A DNA stretch of 64,000 nucleotides from Allacma fusca (GCA_947179485.1 OX359245.1:73643067-73707066); one strand, 5' to 3'; numbered from the stretch's first letter, positions 21,104 through 33,017 are shown. Notes: generated by a model not told the origin, from the sequence alone. Program-made: numbers and translations.

Positions 21104-21583
21104 TGAACCGTCTCAAATTGACGATACGAATAAAGTTTGTGTCAGCTTTTCCCAACCAGTTGCTGGGGAAAGTATTTGCGAAGGACCAGCACTCCCTTTA
21201 AGTGCACGTGATTACTTTCCCTGGTATTTCCAACTCTTTTAGTTCCTTTCACAATTGATAGCCTTTGCTATCTAGTGTGAATGACAGTGAAAGAATTTTG
21301 TATTAGAAACGTAGCCAAAATCAGGCAAGACTTTAATAACAATAAAGCACGTCTAACTCATTCACACCAAAGTTATGTAATAATCCTTTTCTCTCATTTC
21401 CTATTAACAATATACAATTTCACTCTAACATTCATCTTGTTTCAAGTCTCCAATCAATTTCTCTGTCTAGAACTATACATACAATCAATATCAACAATTA
21501 TTTATATTATAAATAATAATCCGTGGTAACAAACAGTCGTAACTACAAAGACTACATTTAGTGTTCGGCTTCAATCTCCAACA
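21104..21583 (-). repeat. 5' LTR of BEL/Pao element
   Basis: 480 bp, same termini as 15123-15602 and nearly identical to it. It should contain the element promoter; no clear TATA box stood out. Confidence 0.93.
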
Positions 21584-22140
21584 CACCCTATTTGCATAAC
21601 AATCTATCATAGCACGATAATATTCAAGAAAATCCTTACCAATAGTAAGGGCAGAAGTAACGTTATTAACTACATAGAACTTCCATGTACTATAACGAAT
21701 CTTTCAGCCTTAATTTCTAATTCTACATACTCGGAGATTATACAAGTTGTTTCTCCTGATACGGATAAGGTAGCATGTAAAGGAGTGCATGAAAACCGCT
21801 TATAACAATTCCCAACTCTACGTAGAATATCAGGATGAACAATTGAGATATCTGCTCCAGTATCACAGAAACCTTGTATCTTTAAATCTGGTTTACCACA
21901 GATGGTAAGAGGCCAAGCTATATCACTATTTACAGATAGGTTTCTAAGCTTACATGTAGAACCTAATGAAACATTACTTACTAGACTATTATGCTTTGAA
22001 GATGCTTCAGAATCCTCTATGTCTAATATGCTATACCTATTCGCATGTGAATGAGTATCTACCCAATTCTGAACTTCATTGGGATTAATCTTAACTACTT
22101 TATGACTAGAAAAATTGGAGTGAACCTTAGTGCCCTGCAC
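21584..22140 (-). pseudogene. pol: Second Ty3 element pol: protease part (frameshifted)
   Basis: An open frame 21670-22140 (156 codons) carries the aspartic protease signature FCDTGADISIVHPDIL. It stops at 21670-21672, but the expected protease tail continues in a different frame to the BEL insertion site. That second frame is the one that matches the RT piece beyond the insertion, so a frameshift lies just before about 21690. Pol here is out of frame with gag, whose stop is at 22158, which implies either ribosomal frameshifting or internal initiation in the parental element. Confidence 0.8.
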
Positions 22141-22157
22141 CCAAATACAGAGCGGAT

Positions 22158-23042
22158 CTAGTTTTTTGGACTAGAGCCCTTTTTACCCCAATCGGGTATG
22201 CTCAATCCTTGGGACACGGCTAGCTTGAAACAATTTCTAACCATGTGGGATGCAGATTTGCAGTTTAAACAAAGACGTCTACCTTCACTATTCACACAGG
22301 ATTTAATATGTTCCTCAGAATACTCAGGAATCTTTAATCCTTCTATGCCCTTCCTGGAAGATTCACCCTTTGAATTAAATTTCCTGACTTGAGGAGACTG
22401 GGTGACTACTTCCGTAACCGCTTTAGGTTTTGGAGGGTTCATCGCTAAATAATGATTTAATTTCTGGTAGAATGCTTCTACCGAATTATAGGGACTAGAT
22501 AGATGAGGTCTGAGCTCGTCTGTTAAGCCTTTAGTTAAGAATGAAATTTGATCGTCGATAGGCATGTTAGGGTTAATGCGCATGATGCAATCTATCTTCT
22601 TGGTAATGTAAGCCATTGTATCATCACCAGGCTTAAATCGGATGCTATGAATTTCACTCTTAGCTCTTTCCTTAATATTTTGATTGGAAAAGAAATTCTG
22701 CATTTCCGCCTGCACTAACAACCACTGAGCGTCAGCAGTATTCTCATTGGCATCAACAATTACGAGGTAAGAACCCCGCTTGGATCGCCACCATACTGCT
22801 GGCGTACCTTCAAGGAATCTATCAAGGTTCCTAATTGCCCAAACTGAAGACAAATTATATAGGCCACGTTCCCTATTAAACTCATTTAACCAGGAATTTC
22901 CTGGATAAGTTCCATCATACTTCCTAAAATTTTGTATCATATGATACTCGTTTGAAGCGTTATGAGCTAATCCAACAATAGGGTTTGCTACAAGGTGCTG
23001 GATTGCTGCAACTACAGCAGCATTAATAGCCTGCTGATCCAT
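22158..23042 (-). CDS. gag: Second Ty3 element Gag
   Basis: About 294 aa from the ATG at 23042 (MDQQAINAAV); the frame is open upstream to another ATG at 23129, but those residues are hydrophobic leader-like sequence and I prefer the downstream start. The central region has the retrotransposon Gag pattern (GNSWLNEFNRE ... WWRSKRGSYLVIV ... SFLTKGLTDELRPHL). A single CCHC knuckle, CLNCKSASHMVRNC, lies near the C-terminus. It forms the particle that packages element RNA. The frame is intact. Confidence 0.85.
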   Translation of the reverse strand: MDQQAINAAVVAAIQHLVANPIVGLAHNASNEYHMIQNFRKYDGTYPGNSWLNEFNRERGLYNLSSVWAIRNLDRFLEGTPAVWWRSKRGSYLVIVDANENTADAQWLLVQAEMQNFFSNQNIKERAKSEIHSIRFKPGDDTMAYITKKIDCIMRINPNMPIDDQISFLTKGLTDELRPHLSSPYNSVEAFYQKLNHYLAMNPPKPKAVTEVVTQSPQVRKFNSKGESSRKGIEGLKIPEYSEEHIKSCVNSEGRRLCLNCKSASHMVRNCFKLAVSQGLSIPDWGKKGSSPKN

Positions 23043-24157
23043 AATGAGTATGCTTGAAGGGGAAAAGGGTCTCGCAAGGTATAGTGAAAGGTATCTCAGA
23101 ACTTCCGCAACTACCACCAGTAGAACCAAACCTAACGCTTGAAAGTCAATCTTTATTTAGTGTATAAAAAAATTTGAACGACAGAATTACCACTCAAAAC
23201 ATAGCCAATAGGCAGGTTACTACTCTTGAGAGAAAAGCGATACTCAAAAGACCAAGACAAACTACAAAACAAATAGAAAATATTTCAAAAACTAATAAAA
23301 GGATGTTCCTTCAAATAAGAAATGTATTTCAATAATCCAGACTGCGCTAATTATATTACTATGCAATTTACTAGCAAACTCAAATTTTATGCCAACAATT
23401 CATACACCTCTCAATCATACGGTACACTTACAAACAGGTATAAAAAGGTAACGTGAAGGATGGTTGCCCTTAACTACCACATTACGAATCCATCTGTCGT
23501 AATAAGTCTGCTATAGTTTCTCAACAACCAGATTTTTAAGGAAGGTTGGGTAAGGTACACTCTCAATCACTTCAACTCGCAAAATACATACATTCATACA
23601 GAGAAGCAAGAATGAAAGAGTAATACTTGCAATAATTATGATTACAAGGATTGCATAAATGAGAACTTCTCTAATAAACTGCAAGAATCTCAAAATGAAC
23701 TCAAGGAGCTGGTTGAAAATTCTAGCATATCTAACAGATGAATCCATACTAGACCTAAAATGCAACTTGGTGATAGCAAATTTACACCAATGAGTCTAAA
23801 GTATGAGTTTCCAACTTTTATGAGCTTGAAATTGAAAAAAAGTTATAGGAGAGTAAAGAAAAGTACTACTTTAAATTATTTACTACACCTGGACTTAAGA
23901 TCCGAAGTACAAATAGATTTCAGCAGGACCTCCTTAGTGATGAAACGTCAGGGGCTGTCCAACACTGCTCCAACGGACTTCAACAGCAGTCACGTCAGCC
24001 AAGAAAATCAAGGGCTGTCCAATACTGCCGCAACAGATCTCAAACAGCACCAACGTCAGCCAAGAAAATCAAGGGCTGTCCAATACTGCTCCAAAACTGA
24101 GGATTTTCTACCAGAAATTCCAGTAATTATAGGAGAATTTACCCCGCACCTAATTTA
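23043..24157 (-). other. 5' leader of the second Ty3 element
   Basis: About 1.1 kb between the 5' LTR and gag with no convincing gene. It includes a tandem repeat at 23951-24101. No TGG-starting primer site abuts the LTR: the first bases after it are TAAATTAGGTGCGGGG on the minus strand, so the priming mode is unclear. Confidence 0.6.
23951..24101. repeat. About 2.5 copies of a 60-61-bp tandem repeat
   Basis: Units begin GGGCTGTCCAA at about 23952, 24012 and 24073 and share GTCAGCCAAGAAAATCA at their ends. It lies in the retrotransposon leader. Confidence 0.85.
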
Positions 24158-24951
24158 TGACAGCAAGATAATATTTAAAGTTTAATAAAACTTAATGGAG
24201 TGAGATATTCCTCACAATTATAGAAAAGGATCATAAAAATCCAAACTTGCCAACTCCTGGCAGATATTTTTCATGAAATAATTAAATTCAGAGAGCTTAC
24301 TCTAGTGCAGTCAAAATTTGGCCAACCCTGGCGTAGTGTAGATATGCTCCAAAGAAAAAAAAGGGTTACAGTGATGGTCGAGTATTATTTATGAAATAAA
24401 AGTATAATTTTTATTTCCTTCAATTAGATCAACAAGTACTACAATTTTAGGGACCAAAACAATCAAAACTGGACACACTGACCGATACAGGTAACAGTGT
24501 TATTTCAGAAAAAAGGTTTTAGGAGTACTGACTCATACCAGTAGCAGTACAAAGGAAAAAAAGGTCTCTTCCAGGTAAGGGAGGCTGATGACAACTGATT
24601 TTCTTGGGTCAAGTCCACGGTATTTATACCCTGGACTTGGCCCGGATTTGGACTATGGTTCCCATTTTTTTCAATAAGAAATACCTACATCCAGGTAAAA
24701 AAATTAAGGCAATAAAGTAAAATGAGTTGGTAGGAATCCTACCAACTCGCTAAACTCACACAAATACATACAAGGCTCTTGAGCCTAAAATACAAAGTAC
24801 CCATTATTCTAATTATCTAAACAAAAAAATGAGTGAGTGAGGGAATATTATCAAATGTATTAGCATGGACCGTGTGCTTTACGGGAGCACCGGCCATGCT
24901 AATTTTAAACCTAGATATGTGCATAAACATATGCATTATATTCTCTTGACA
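24158..24951 (-). repeat. 5' LTR of the second Ty3 element
   Basis: Partner of 9221-10014, same length of 794 bp and same termini. Confidence 0.93.
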
Positions 24952-25541
24952 ATATATCCTTCCTTTAAATGATACCAAAATATTGTCCTACATATCTTAT
25001 ATTTAGTACAAATGCCAGTCTCTAGCCCTACCTACATATATGCATATATGTATTTGAAAATCATGGACAACTCTGCCTTTCTATATATTCCTATTTCCTA
25101 TATAGGTTCCTTTGACATACAACCCGCATTCCAATGCCTATCGTTTAAAGAAACGTTGGAGTTGCATATATCGTTGGCTAAATTCTAATAAGTACCATTT
25201 TCAAAGGAGATCCCATTTAAAAAGCACGTGTTACGAAATGAAAATAGTACGTTTTAAAATTTAGCAGACGATATCTTCATTAAAAAGTCAATGTATTTCC
25301 CATGGCTTTTAATATTTCCTACATACATACATACATACTTCATGCTTTGCCAGCCAACTCCTGCCCTTCCTATTTGTACTTTTGCTCGGAAGGAGGCTTC
25401 CTATCCTATCCCTACTTTTAATTATTAGATTTTGCATGCCTTCCTTTTCCTAATATAAATTCTTGCAAAGTCCGTTCCTATCCTATAAATATGCCTATTT
25501 GTAGGATCCTTGTAGGAAGGAAGTGCATCTTTGTCGACAAC

Positions 25542-26686
25542 ATCAAAAGTTGTCCCTAAGAAAAGCATTTATAACTAACAAGCATCAGTAACGCAGGAAG
25601 TCCTTGGTGAATGTGAAATAGACCTCTGAACAGAGTAACTGTTCCAAGAAATCTGCGCAAATGTATCAGTGACACGCTAAATTTTAAGTTAAAGGTACAG
25701 TAAAATTGAAAACAATGCAAATCAGAAGGGTTGTTTATTAGACGTCTTGTGGTATGCTGGCTAAATTTAATGGCACGAGTCAAAATTTATCTATCAAATA
25801 GGCACATTCTTATTAAATGAGTGCACGACATCATTTGGTAGTCCCTGTAAAACACACGCCAGGGAATGAGTCACCCTTAAAATATTTAATTCCCTCAATT
25901 TGTGTCTGCAGCATTAAGTCGATATTTGGAGCCTCAGCTGTGAGAAATATTAAGTAAAGTATAATGTTAAGACGATTCGAGTTCTGAAATTTGTTGAATG
26001 TTTTGTGCATAAATTGTTTGAATATTTGCAAAGGCTTGTTTTACGATATTCTAGAGGATTTTTAGAATGATGTCTGATGGAACCCCACATTGGAACTCTA
26101 CAGATGAATGTCGATACCAAGGTTGAGGAAATCTATTCTAGATCCCTGAAAAAAATAATTTCTCTTCGAAGGTTCATCAATTAACATTAATTTTGATAAA
26201 TTGTTTGTTTGAATTTGGAAGAAATAGACTGACATTGTAGCAAACGTGCAAATATTAACACTCATGTGTTTGACGATATTACAAAAGCACGGAAAGCTCC
26301 ATCAAGGAAACATTTTGTATTGATAACATTGTTGTGGCTTTTATGCAACGAGGCAGTATATTACAATTGCATCATTGTGTCATCATTAAGTATTAATTTC
26401 CTGTTATGATTTTAAAGTGCATTCAGTTTTAAAAGTGTTCACATTCATCTCAATGAGTGTTCCAGGTTTTTGTGTTTTAAGTTTTGATTTACATTGTAAT
26501 TAGCCTTATTGATACAATTTCGATAGATGCTATCAACAAATTCCAAAGTTGGATCTCATACAAACCACACTGGCAAAATTTAATTCAAGGAAAATCCACT
26601 AACAAAAAGCTAGTCTAACTAATAGCTCAGTCAAAACTCGCATGCAAAAATTCGTTGAAAGATAATTCAAGGGCTAGATTTTAGCA
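25542..26686. other. Gene-free stretch upstream of the secreted-protein gene
   Basis: AT-rich DNA with no recognisable coding or repeat signal. The last few hundred bases presumably hold the promoter of the gene at 26687, but no clear TATA box was found. Confidence 0.4.
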
Positions 26687-28017
26687 ATGCAGATTCTGCT
26701 AGCCATCCTTATTGCTGCTGCAGCTTCAAAAGTTCAAGTAAGTTTATTTCAGAAAATCTATTTCGATTGTGAACTCATGATTTTGTAAAATTGTTTCAAA
26801 TTAGAACGTCTGAAAAATTTAATAATAATTTTGGGATGTACAGTGTACATATGTAATTACGTAAAATCAATTTCTCATCACACCCAGTATGAATAAGTAA
26901 ATGACCAATAAATATATTTCGACTCCCATTGCACTAGTGAAAAGTGCTCATAAGGCTTGTCTTAAAAGTTTTAATTCATTTGCTTCCTTCAATAATTGTC
27001 CCAGTATTTGCGCCATAAATGCACCAAATTTTCCTGGATTTTATAAAACATTTGTGTGGATTCTTTGAAGAGTTTAAAATGCTTTGCTGGAATGATTGAT
27101 ACTTTAGAAACCTTTTATTTTATAAGATTTTCCAAAATAACAGAAAAGCCAGAAGTGGTGCAAATAGTTTTGATTTGTGTGAAAATGTATTCCGGTTTTG
27201 ACGATTGAAGTTATCCTGCTTATGTTTTTCCATATGAGTTCTCATTGCTACCTAGATATCATTAGCGAGTACTACCATCAGCTGTCTGTAATCACAGTAA
27301 TTTTGAAGTTATTTAATTCTTTTGAAATTTCAGAGTGCTGGTTTTGCGTGTTCCAAATGTCCCATACTTTCCAATTTGTACAGCTTAGCCCAAAACATTT
27401 CGGGCAAGAAAATACCCGAGTCAGAATACGACCATTCAGGCGGAGCTTTATTTCAACAGTTTACTGACAAAATCATGGATTTTAAGAAAAAATATGAAGT
27501 TGCGGAAACCGAAGTTGATTGCAAATCTCTTTTATGCGACCAGAAGCTTCAATTGTTAAATGATGAAGAAGTGGATAGGCCAACAGAGTCAAGCAAATTC
27601 GACGAATATGACTACGTACACGAAATGTATGTAGAACAACTTGGTCGAGATGTTTACAACCTGAGTTCCGAATATTGCCAAGCAGCTGAAAAAAAAATGA
27701 AGGAAATCGTAAACCTCAGTGGACCATTGATTAACGAACTATTTAAATTCATTCATGATAGTCGTTTCGGCTCTTCTTTTGATCAGTTTTATAATTCAAT
27801 TTGCATTATACTTGCTAAATTTTCCGGCGCTGATAGATACAAATGTCGATTCTTGAATCCCGAGTTTTTAAACTGCGTCGGCCGTGATTTTTCTGAGGAT
27901 TATTTCAAAGCACTTCCACAAGAGGTCCAGAACCATATAGATAATTTTCTGGAGCTTTGCAGCAAAAATAAGAATGAGTTGGAATCCATGAAGGGACCTG
28001 GAATAGATTGTGATTAG
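26687..28017 (+). CDS. Two-exon gene for a small cysteine-rich secreted protein, unknown family
   Basis: Exon 1 (26687-26737) encodes 17 residues, MQILLAILIAAAASKVQ, a typical signal peptide. It ends at GTAAGT. The intron is 26738-27333 and ends TTGAAATTTCAG. Exon 2 (27334-28017) keeps the frame and encodes 227 residues, giving a 244-aa precursor. The mature part has ten cysteines, including CSKC at its start, and three NxS/T sites, consistent with a disulfide-bonded secreted protein. A polyadenylation signal AATAAA lies at 28097-28102. I do not recognise the family. Signal peptide, exact splice signals, phase match and poly(A) site together make it a credible host gene; it is the only one here not tied to a transposon. 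Confidence 0.72.
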
Positions 28018-28102
28018 GATAATTTATTTTGGTGAAGTTTTTCTTCCAAAGGATTACAACATGTCGTTACTTCATCACGTGTAGTACCTCTGTTGAAATA
28101 AA

Positions 28103-29414
28103 ACAAATTCTTACATTCATGAATGGATTGAAAGTTTAATTAATAACATATTCCGAATTCTGATAAGTTATGACAACTTGGATAGCCGTGGCTCATCTTA
28201 TGTGTTGGTTGGCGTAATTGTTTGTAATACCCATGAGGTTTAGAGCATCTACTTGTACATTTAACAAAATTAGATACAATCATTGAAATAAGGTAGGGGG
28301 TCAGCAGAACGCTTGAATGCGCATGGCTAAAAGAATTCTTGTTGTTGTTCTAGAGATATTTTTTATTTTATTCCGCCGATTCTATGATACAATTTCCTTG
28401 CAGGAATTTCTTGTACCTCTGTTTCGTAAATTTGAAAAATTACTTACCAAAGTTATCTGACCCTATAATAAAGTATCCACAGGCTAGAAACCCCAAGTAG
28501 TTTTTATATAGTTTACATTCACGTCGGCAATCCCATCAAGAATTCACAAATTCCCAGGTGCATTTCTGCAGACCGGAAATGAAAGCAGAATTCATTTCAT
28601 ATTCATAAATACTTAAACTGCTGTCAGCCATAAAACGTTAGTGTCATCATTTTATTCCTGCGAAAGAGGAATTTTTAAATTGATGCTGGCGTTAATGTTA
28701 TAAAATCAAACAATTAATGACTTGTACCAAAATTATAAGTTGCGCAATGATATTTGATGACTCCTACCGGTCCACATTGTAACAAAAATATATATAAGGA
28801 ATTTAAGGAATTTATGTGGGGACATTAGTACCTGTTTATTATGAAGTGTTTAACTTTCACTGCATTTTTTACAAGTCCAGCAGATGACCCGATCTGCGTC
28901 AAAATCAATAAGGCTTTGACGCATTATTCATGACTGAATCACATTTTTTGTTTCAGCTGCGTCCTGTTTAACTCTAATGTTCGTACGTCCTAGATGATTG
29001 CTTAGAAACTATATACCCAACGGATTTTAACCCAACTTTACACAGCGATACTTGGCAATGTTTGAGACGCATTTAGGTCGAAATCGGTGGTTCCGTTTCA
29101 TCAAGATTGAGCTAAATGAAATAGGTTTGATTTTACAATCAACAAGCTCCATACGGCAGTTATCAATACAATGGGAAATGTATTTTTTCGAAATCGCCAG
29201 GAACCTTTTAACATAATGATGCTCCATTGAATTTCTAAGGGAAAAACCAACACGAAGCATAAGGACAAAAATTGTGTCATACAGGGGCTCATTACTTATT
29301 TGTCAACTAACACTAAGTTGTTCAAAAACGTTTCTCTAAATCAATTTTCCATGTAATTAAATACTAAGTTTTTTAGATTTTTTACATTCAATTTAATTCA
29401 ATAATTGAGACTGT
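28103..29414. other. Gene-free stretch
   Basis: No gene, RNA or clear repeat was seen between the secreted-protein gene and the 10.2-kb transposon. Confidence 0.4.
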
Positions 29415-29679
29415 TCAAGCTAAAAGTACCTCTGAGAAAATATACACGGGTTACCGATGACAACTGTAATCACATTTCAAACCTTCGCCGAACAAAAATA
29501 AACAAACGATAAATTCAAAATTCAAAATTGAAAAATATTGCATTATTATGCTTTTAGCACTTTAAATAACAGCGCTTACAATATACGGGGTCATACGAGA
29601 TATTTAAAGTTCGTTATAAGGAATACCTTCCACAAGATACGAAAGTATTCTGTTAGCAAGTACACCGTTCAGAATAACC

Positions 29680-30036
29680 AGTGATTTCTTAAGTTCCTCA
29701 AAGGCAGCATCTGGTATTAGTGACGAAAGTTGTGGTGTAAGCATACAACAGTGAATAACCGGAGATTTCTTAAGTTCCTCAAAGGCAGTATCTATTATTA
29801 GTGACGCCAGCCATGGTGTAAGCATACAACAGTGAATAACCGGAGACTTCTTAAGTTCCTCAAAGGCAGTATCAATTGTTAGTGACGCCAGCCATGATGT
29901 AAGCATACACAAGTGAATAACCGGAGACTTCTTAAGTTCCTCAAAGGCAGTATCTGGTGTTAAGGACGAGTCATTATGTTATCATACAACAGTCTCAATA
30001 ATGCGAAGATTTCTTAAGTTCCTCAAAAGCAGTATT
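29680..30036. repeat. Left subterminal array: five motif copies, partly 81-bp tandem units
   Basis: The motif with core TTCTTAAGTTCCTCAAA occurs near 29682, 29763, 29844, 29925 and 30006. Spacing is about 81 bp, and the sequence between copies (AGTGACGCCAGCCATG, AGCATACAAC) is also repeated. Because 81 is a multiple of three, a spurious minus-strand frame runs through it; I do not treat that as a gene. Confidence 0.9.
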
Positions 30037-31035
30037 CACTGTTACTATGATTTTCTAATTCGGAAATTTATTTTTTAAAGATTTTGCCCAACGGGTTTTA
30101 TGCACATGCTGTTTTGTAACTTGACAGAGTCGACGCAGAAGTACATTGTGATCGTGATTATTATCGAGATACTTACACTTTGCGGAGAGTTCTCAAACGT
30201 GGGCCGGTCTGCGTTCAATTGTATGATAGTGGATGCGAATTCCTTTTGATAAATGCGATATTAAATTTTTTAAATATTATACTATGAACATGTATATAAT
30301 GTTGTTTTAAATGCTTGCAGTTATAACTGAAACTTGGATGACATATCACGGATGTGTGAACAATATTTATCTCAGTTTTTATTGTATGCATTGAACAATT
30401 GAATTAAATAGCTCATGCTCTGATATATGGCTGTTCACCACCTGTTAATCGCATCCTCCAAAAGAAATAAAACCTACTCAGTTTACCCCAACAAACCAAA
30501 GCTGCTTTTAGTGTTTTGATTAAAATAAATACACAAGATCTTGCACTCTTACTATCGTAATGCTGATTAAGTAACGCGTGAAAATGTATTTATTATCAAC
30601 ACAACTGGTTTTTCAATGTATTAAAGTGTTAGCAAAGACATTGTTTAACAATGCAGTCCATATTTAGATACGCTTCTATAAAGATGACATTTGTATTAAA
30701 AGCACACTGAAGAAGGAACCGAATAGATACTGCACTAACATGAACTTGTCTCGTGATTTTAAAACTAAAAACTAGCAATGGGTGGTCAAAAAATGAAGCT
30801 TACTAAGTAGTCCGGCCTGACGAATATATCGACCTAGATACAAAACAAAGGACACAATTAATTTGAAACCTGACAATTTAAGTCACACAACAAGGAGACC
30901 ACCAGACCGAAGCCACTAGCTAGTGTATTGGGTGCACATTGATACATGTACGAAATTATCATTAAATTCATTTACGTCTCTAACTACTTATCGCTACTAT
31001 TTATTGTCGTAATGTCTAAAATAATATATTTCAGT

Positions 31036-32271
31036 CCGAGATTTCTTAAGTTCCTCAGAGGCAGTACTTACTCTTCCAGGCGGCCGCCCAAATGTCAGCG
31101 AAAATAAGTAGTAACTAGCACTGCACAGCCGGCTATTGCTGACTTCGAAAGGCTTCATAGTTTTCGCTTAGCAAATGTTTCAGAAATAGCTGACTTGGCT
31201 GTGCTAGTAAATATGAATATTTATATAAACATTAACGTACGAAACTGAAAGGGATAATGGCTTAATCGGCTATAGTACTAATATTCAAGTCAAAATGATG
31301 CGGATAATGAGATGCAAAATCACACTTTGACTTCGCCGGTGCGAAATTCCCGTCAATTGTAAACATATACATATTACATAACTCAAATGAACTGGGCATT
31401 TTTCCTTTACGGTAACTCGTAGTCTCAATTGTAAAACAATCGCAGTTTTTAATATTAAGAGGAAGACCAAAGATTTAATTTTTATCATCGTCAAATTATG
31501 TGGTCAGATAACGGATCAAATCACCGCCTACGTTGGTGGATAACCACAATTTCTCAATAACAGCCCCTACGCAGTCTGTTGACTTGATGCACCAGAAATA
31601 AAATTCTATTGCCCAAATATATATTTTTAAATCGAATTTATTACCTTTGCTTCTGAAATACTATTTCGTATGTTATAATCTAGCAGTATCGAGCTTCTTT
31701 AAATAGACAATTTGCGTTCACGAGTGTTTAACCAATACACTTACTAAAGCCTTTTAATTACAGCCATTTTAATCAGTTATGACTGCGACCCTGACATTTT
31801 ATTTAGACCCCTCGAAAAAGCAACATACAATTTTCCATGTAAAAATAAATGCACATGTACCAAAACTTCGTCCCTGACATTTATCAACTTTCTTTGCAAA
31901 TGATACTCTGCAGGAAACTGTCTTCTCTTTAATATAAATCAGTAGTCTATGATTCTGTTGTTATAAATGTGGTCCATAACAATACCCCTACCCTTGATAC
32001 TGCATAATGCTTGGGTATACCAGCAAGCTTAGCCTTTATGGTAATAAAATTTGTACTCGTGAACCTATAAAGCTAGTTACTGAGACAGAGAAAAGTTTTC
32101 AAATTCATTTTTTGTTCAAGCTGTCATGATCATTTTATAATATTAAGATAACGGGAGATTTCTTAAGTTCCTCAAAAGCAGTATGTACTGTACGAGGGGG
32201 CTACCGAGAGTGCGAGAAAACAACAATCCAAATAAGCCGAATTTTCATAAGTTCCTCATAAGCAATATCGA
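31036..32271. repeat. Left subterminal motif, three dispersed copies
   Basis: The same motif and orientation recurs at 31036-31066, 32151-32186 and, degenerate, 32240-32271. Confidence 0.85.
31785..32060 (-). pseudogene. Remnant of a PIF1/Helitron-type helicase C-terminus
   Basis: On the minus strand near 31815-31845 one frame reads FLHGKLYVAFSRG, the helicase motif VI pattern of Helitron and PIF1-like helicases (HGQLYVAxSR). Upstream, another frame has DKCQGRSFG, similar to motif V, and the first frame has KRRQFP, which usually precedes it. The frames are broken and no complete domain remains, so this is an old fragment. It lies between two subterminal motif copies of the 10.2-kb transposon. 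Confidence 0.5.
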
Positions 32272-33017
32272 CTTTTAGTGGCGGTTGCAGTTTGTCATCA
32301 GACTAAACGCTTGACATAATTTAAAGGCGCCATTTCTCATGTGGTTACTAGCATTTGCATACTTATTCTATATAATAGGCGTAGATTATTGCACTTGCAA
32401 TTCATTTACCTCACTGTAGTGCGGTTAGCAGTATCAGTGAGTAAAAATGCATACTACAAATTTACTGTTTACTCTTTTACAATATAAAATATATAACATA
32501 GCAGTAATTCGTTTTGCAAATCGTATTAGTAGAAAATGGCTGGACTATACATCATATAATAAATATGCCCGTTGTAATGCTTTTGCGACAAATGTAACGA
32601 TTTATTTCTGGGAAATATCAAAAATACGAACATTAATAATTTACTTATTTAGCCGGACAGAATACCAGCATAAACATAATAATTGACAAGCTAGAAAATC
32701 TGACGTGTTAAACAGTTTATAAAATACCACAACAATATGTTCATTAAGAAAGAGGGAAGCGCTGGTGGCTTCACAAATACACACGATACCCCTCGCTATT
32801 GAAAGCATAAACCGTGTCAAAGAACACCACCTTAAAAATATAAAGTTCTGACATTTATAAAATAATCTTTCCTTTTCAGATAGAACTAAATTTGTCATTA
32901 TTAGATTTAACGCGTAACAGTTTAGATTAGAAATAAATAAATGTCATACAGTTTGTAATTGTCATTAAAATAAGCCGACAATGATTTGAAAATTATTTTT
33001 AAATACACTGTCGAATA

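Larger units (their letters stand above)
15123..21583 (-). mobile_element. BEL/Pao LTR retrotransposon inserted in the Ty3 pol gene
   Basis: A 6461-bp element with two 480-bp LTRs (15123-15602, 21104-21583), tRNA-type primer site, polypurine tract and two large minus-strand frames. The LTRs differ at only two positions that I could see (15463/21444 region and 15542/21523 region), so the insertion is young. It is full-length in structure, but its coding region is split by one in-frame TGA. Protein content (two zinc knuckles, BEL-type protease, YVDD RT, HHCC integrase, C-terminal DUF5641-like domain) defines the family. Confidence 0.95.
15118..21588. repeat. 5-bp target duplication of the BEL/Pao insertion
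   Basis: CACCC occurs at 15118-15122 directly outside the left LTR and at 21584-21588 directly outside the right LTR. Five-base duplications are usual for BEL/Pao elements. Confidence 0.85.
9221..24951 (-). mobile_element. Ty3-type LTR retrotransposon, second element, interrupted by BEL/Pao
   Basis: Two 794-bp LTRs (9221-10014 and 24158-24951) flank gag, pol and an extra 3' ORF on the minus strand. The 4-bp sequence ATAT lies on both sides, and the uninterrupted MITE copy at 42.4 kb has this site once. The LTRs differ at about four substitutions and two single-base indels that I could see, so the insertion is recent. A BEL/Pao element sits inside pol. Without it the element would be about 9.3 kb. 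Pol carries several lesions, so the copy cannot be autonomous. Confidence 0.93.
9190..25533. mobile_element. hAT-type MITE, copy 1, split by a 15.7-kb retrotransposon nest
   Basis: The MITE begins CAAAGATTCAT at 9190 and ends GTGCATCTTTG at 25533, with the 8-bp duplication TCGACAAC on both sides (9182-9189 and 25534-25541). Only 9190-9220 and 24952-25533 are its own DNA; the rest is the inserted Ty3 element. The second copy at 42381-42937 is continuous across the insertion point. An imperfect palindrome at about 25167-25274 could form a hairpin of roughly 36-base arms. Confidence 0.9.

Noticed and set aside
29604-29912. Minus-strand 102-codon frame with a repeated 27-residue unit
   Set aside because: It is produced by the 81-bp tandem array, whose unit is a multiple of three; there is no start context or splice support.
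29680-30036. Regularly spaced repeats that could suggest a CRISPR-like array
   Set aside because: The spacers are themselves near-identical, so this is a tandem repeat, and the genome is eukaryotic.
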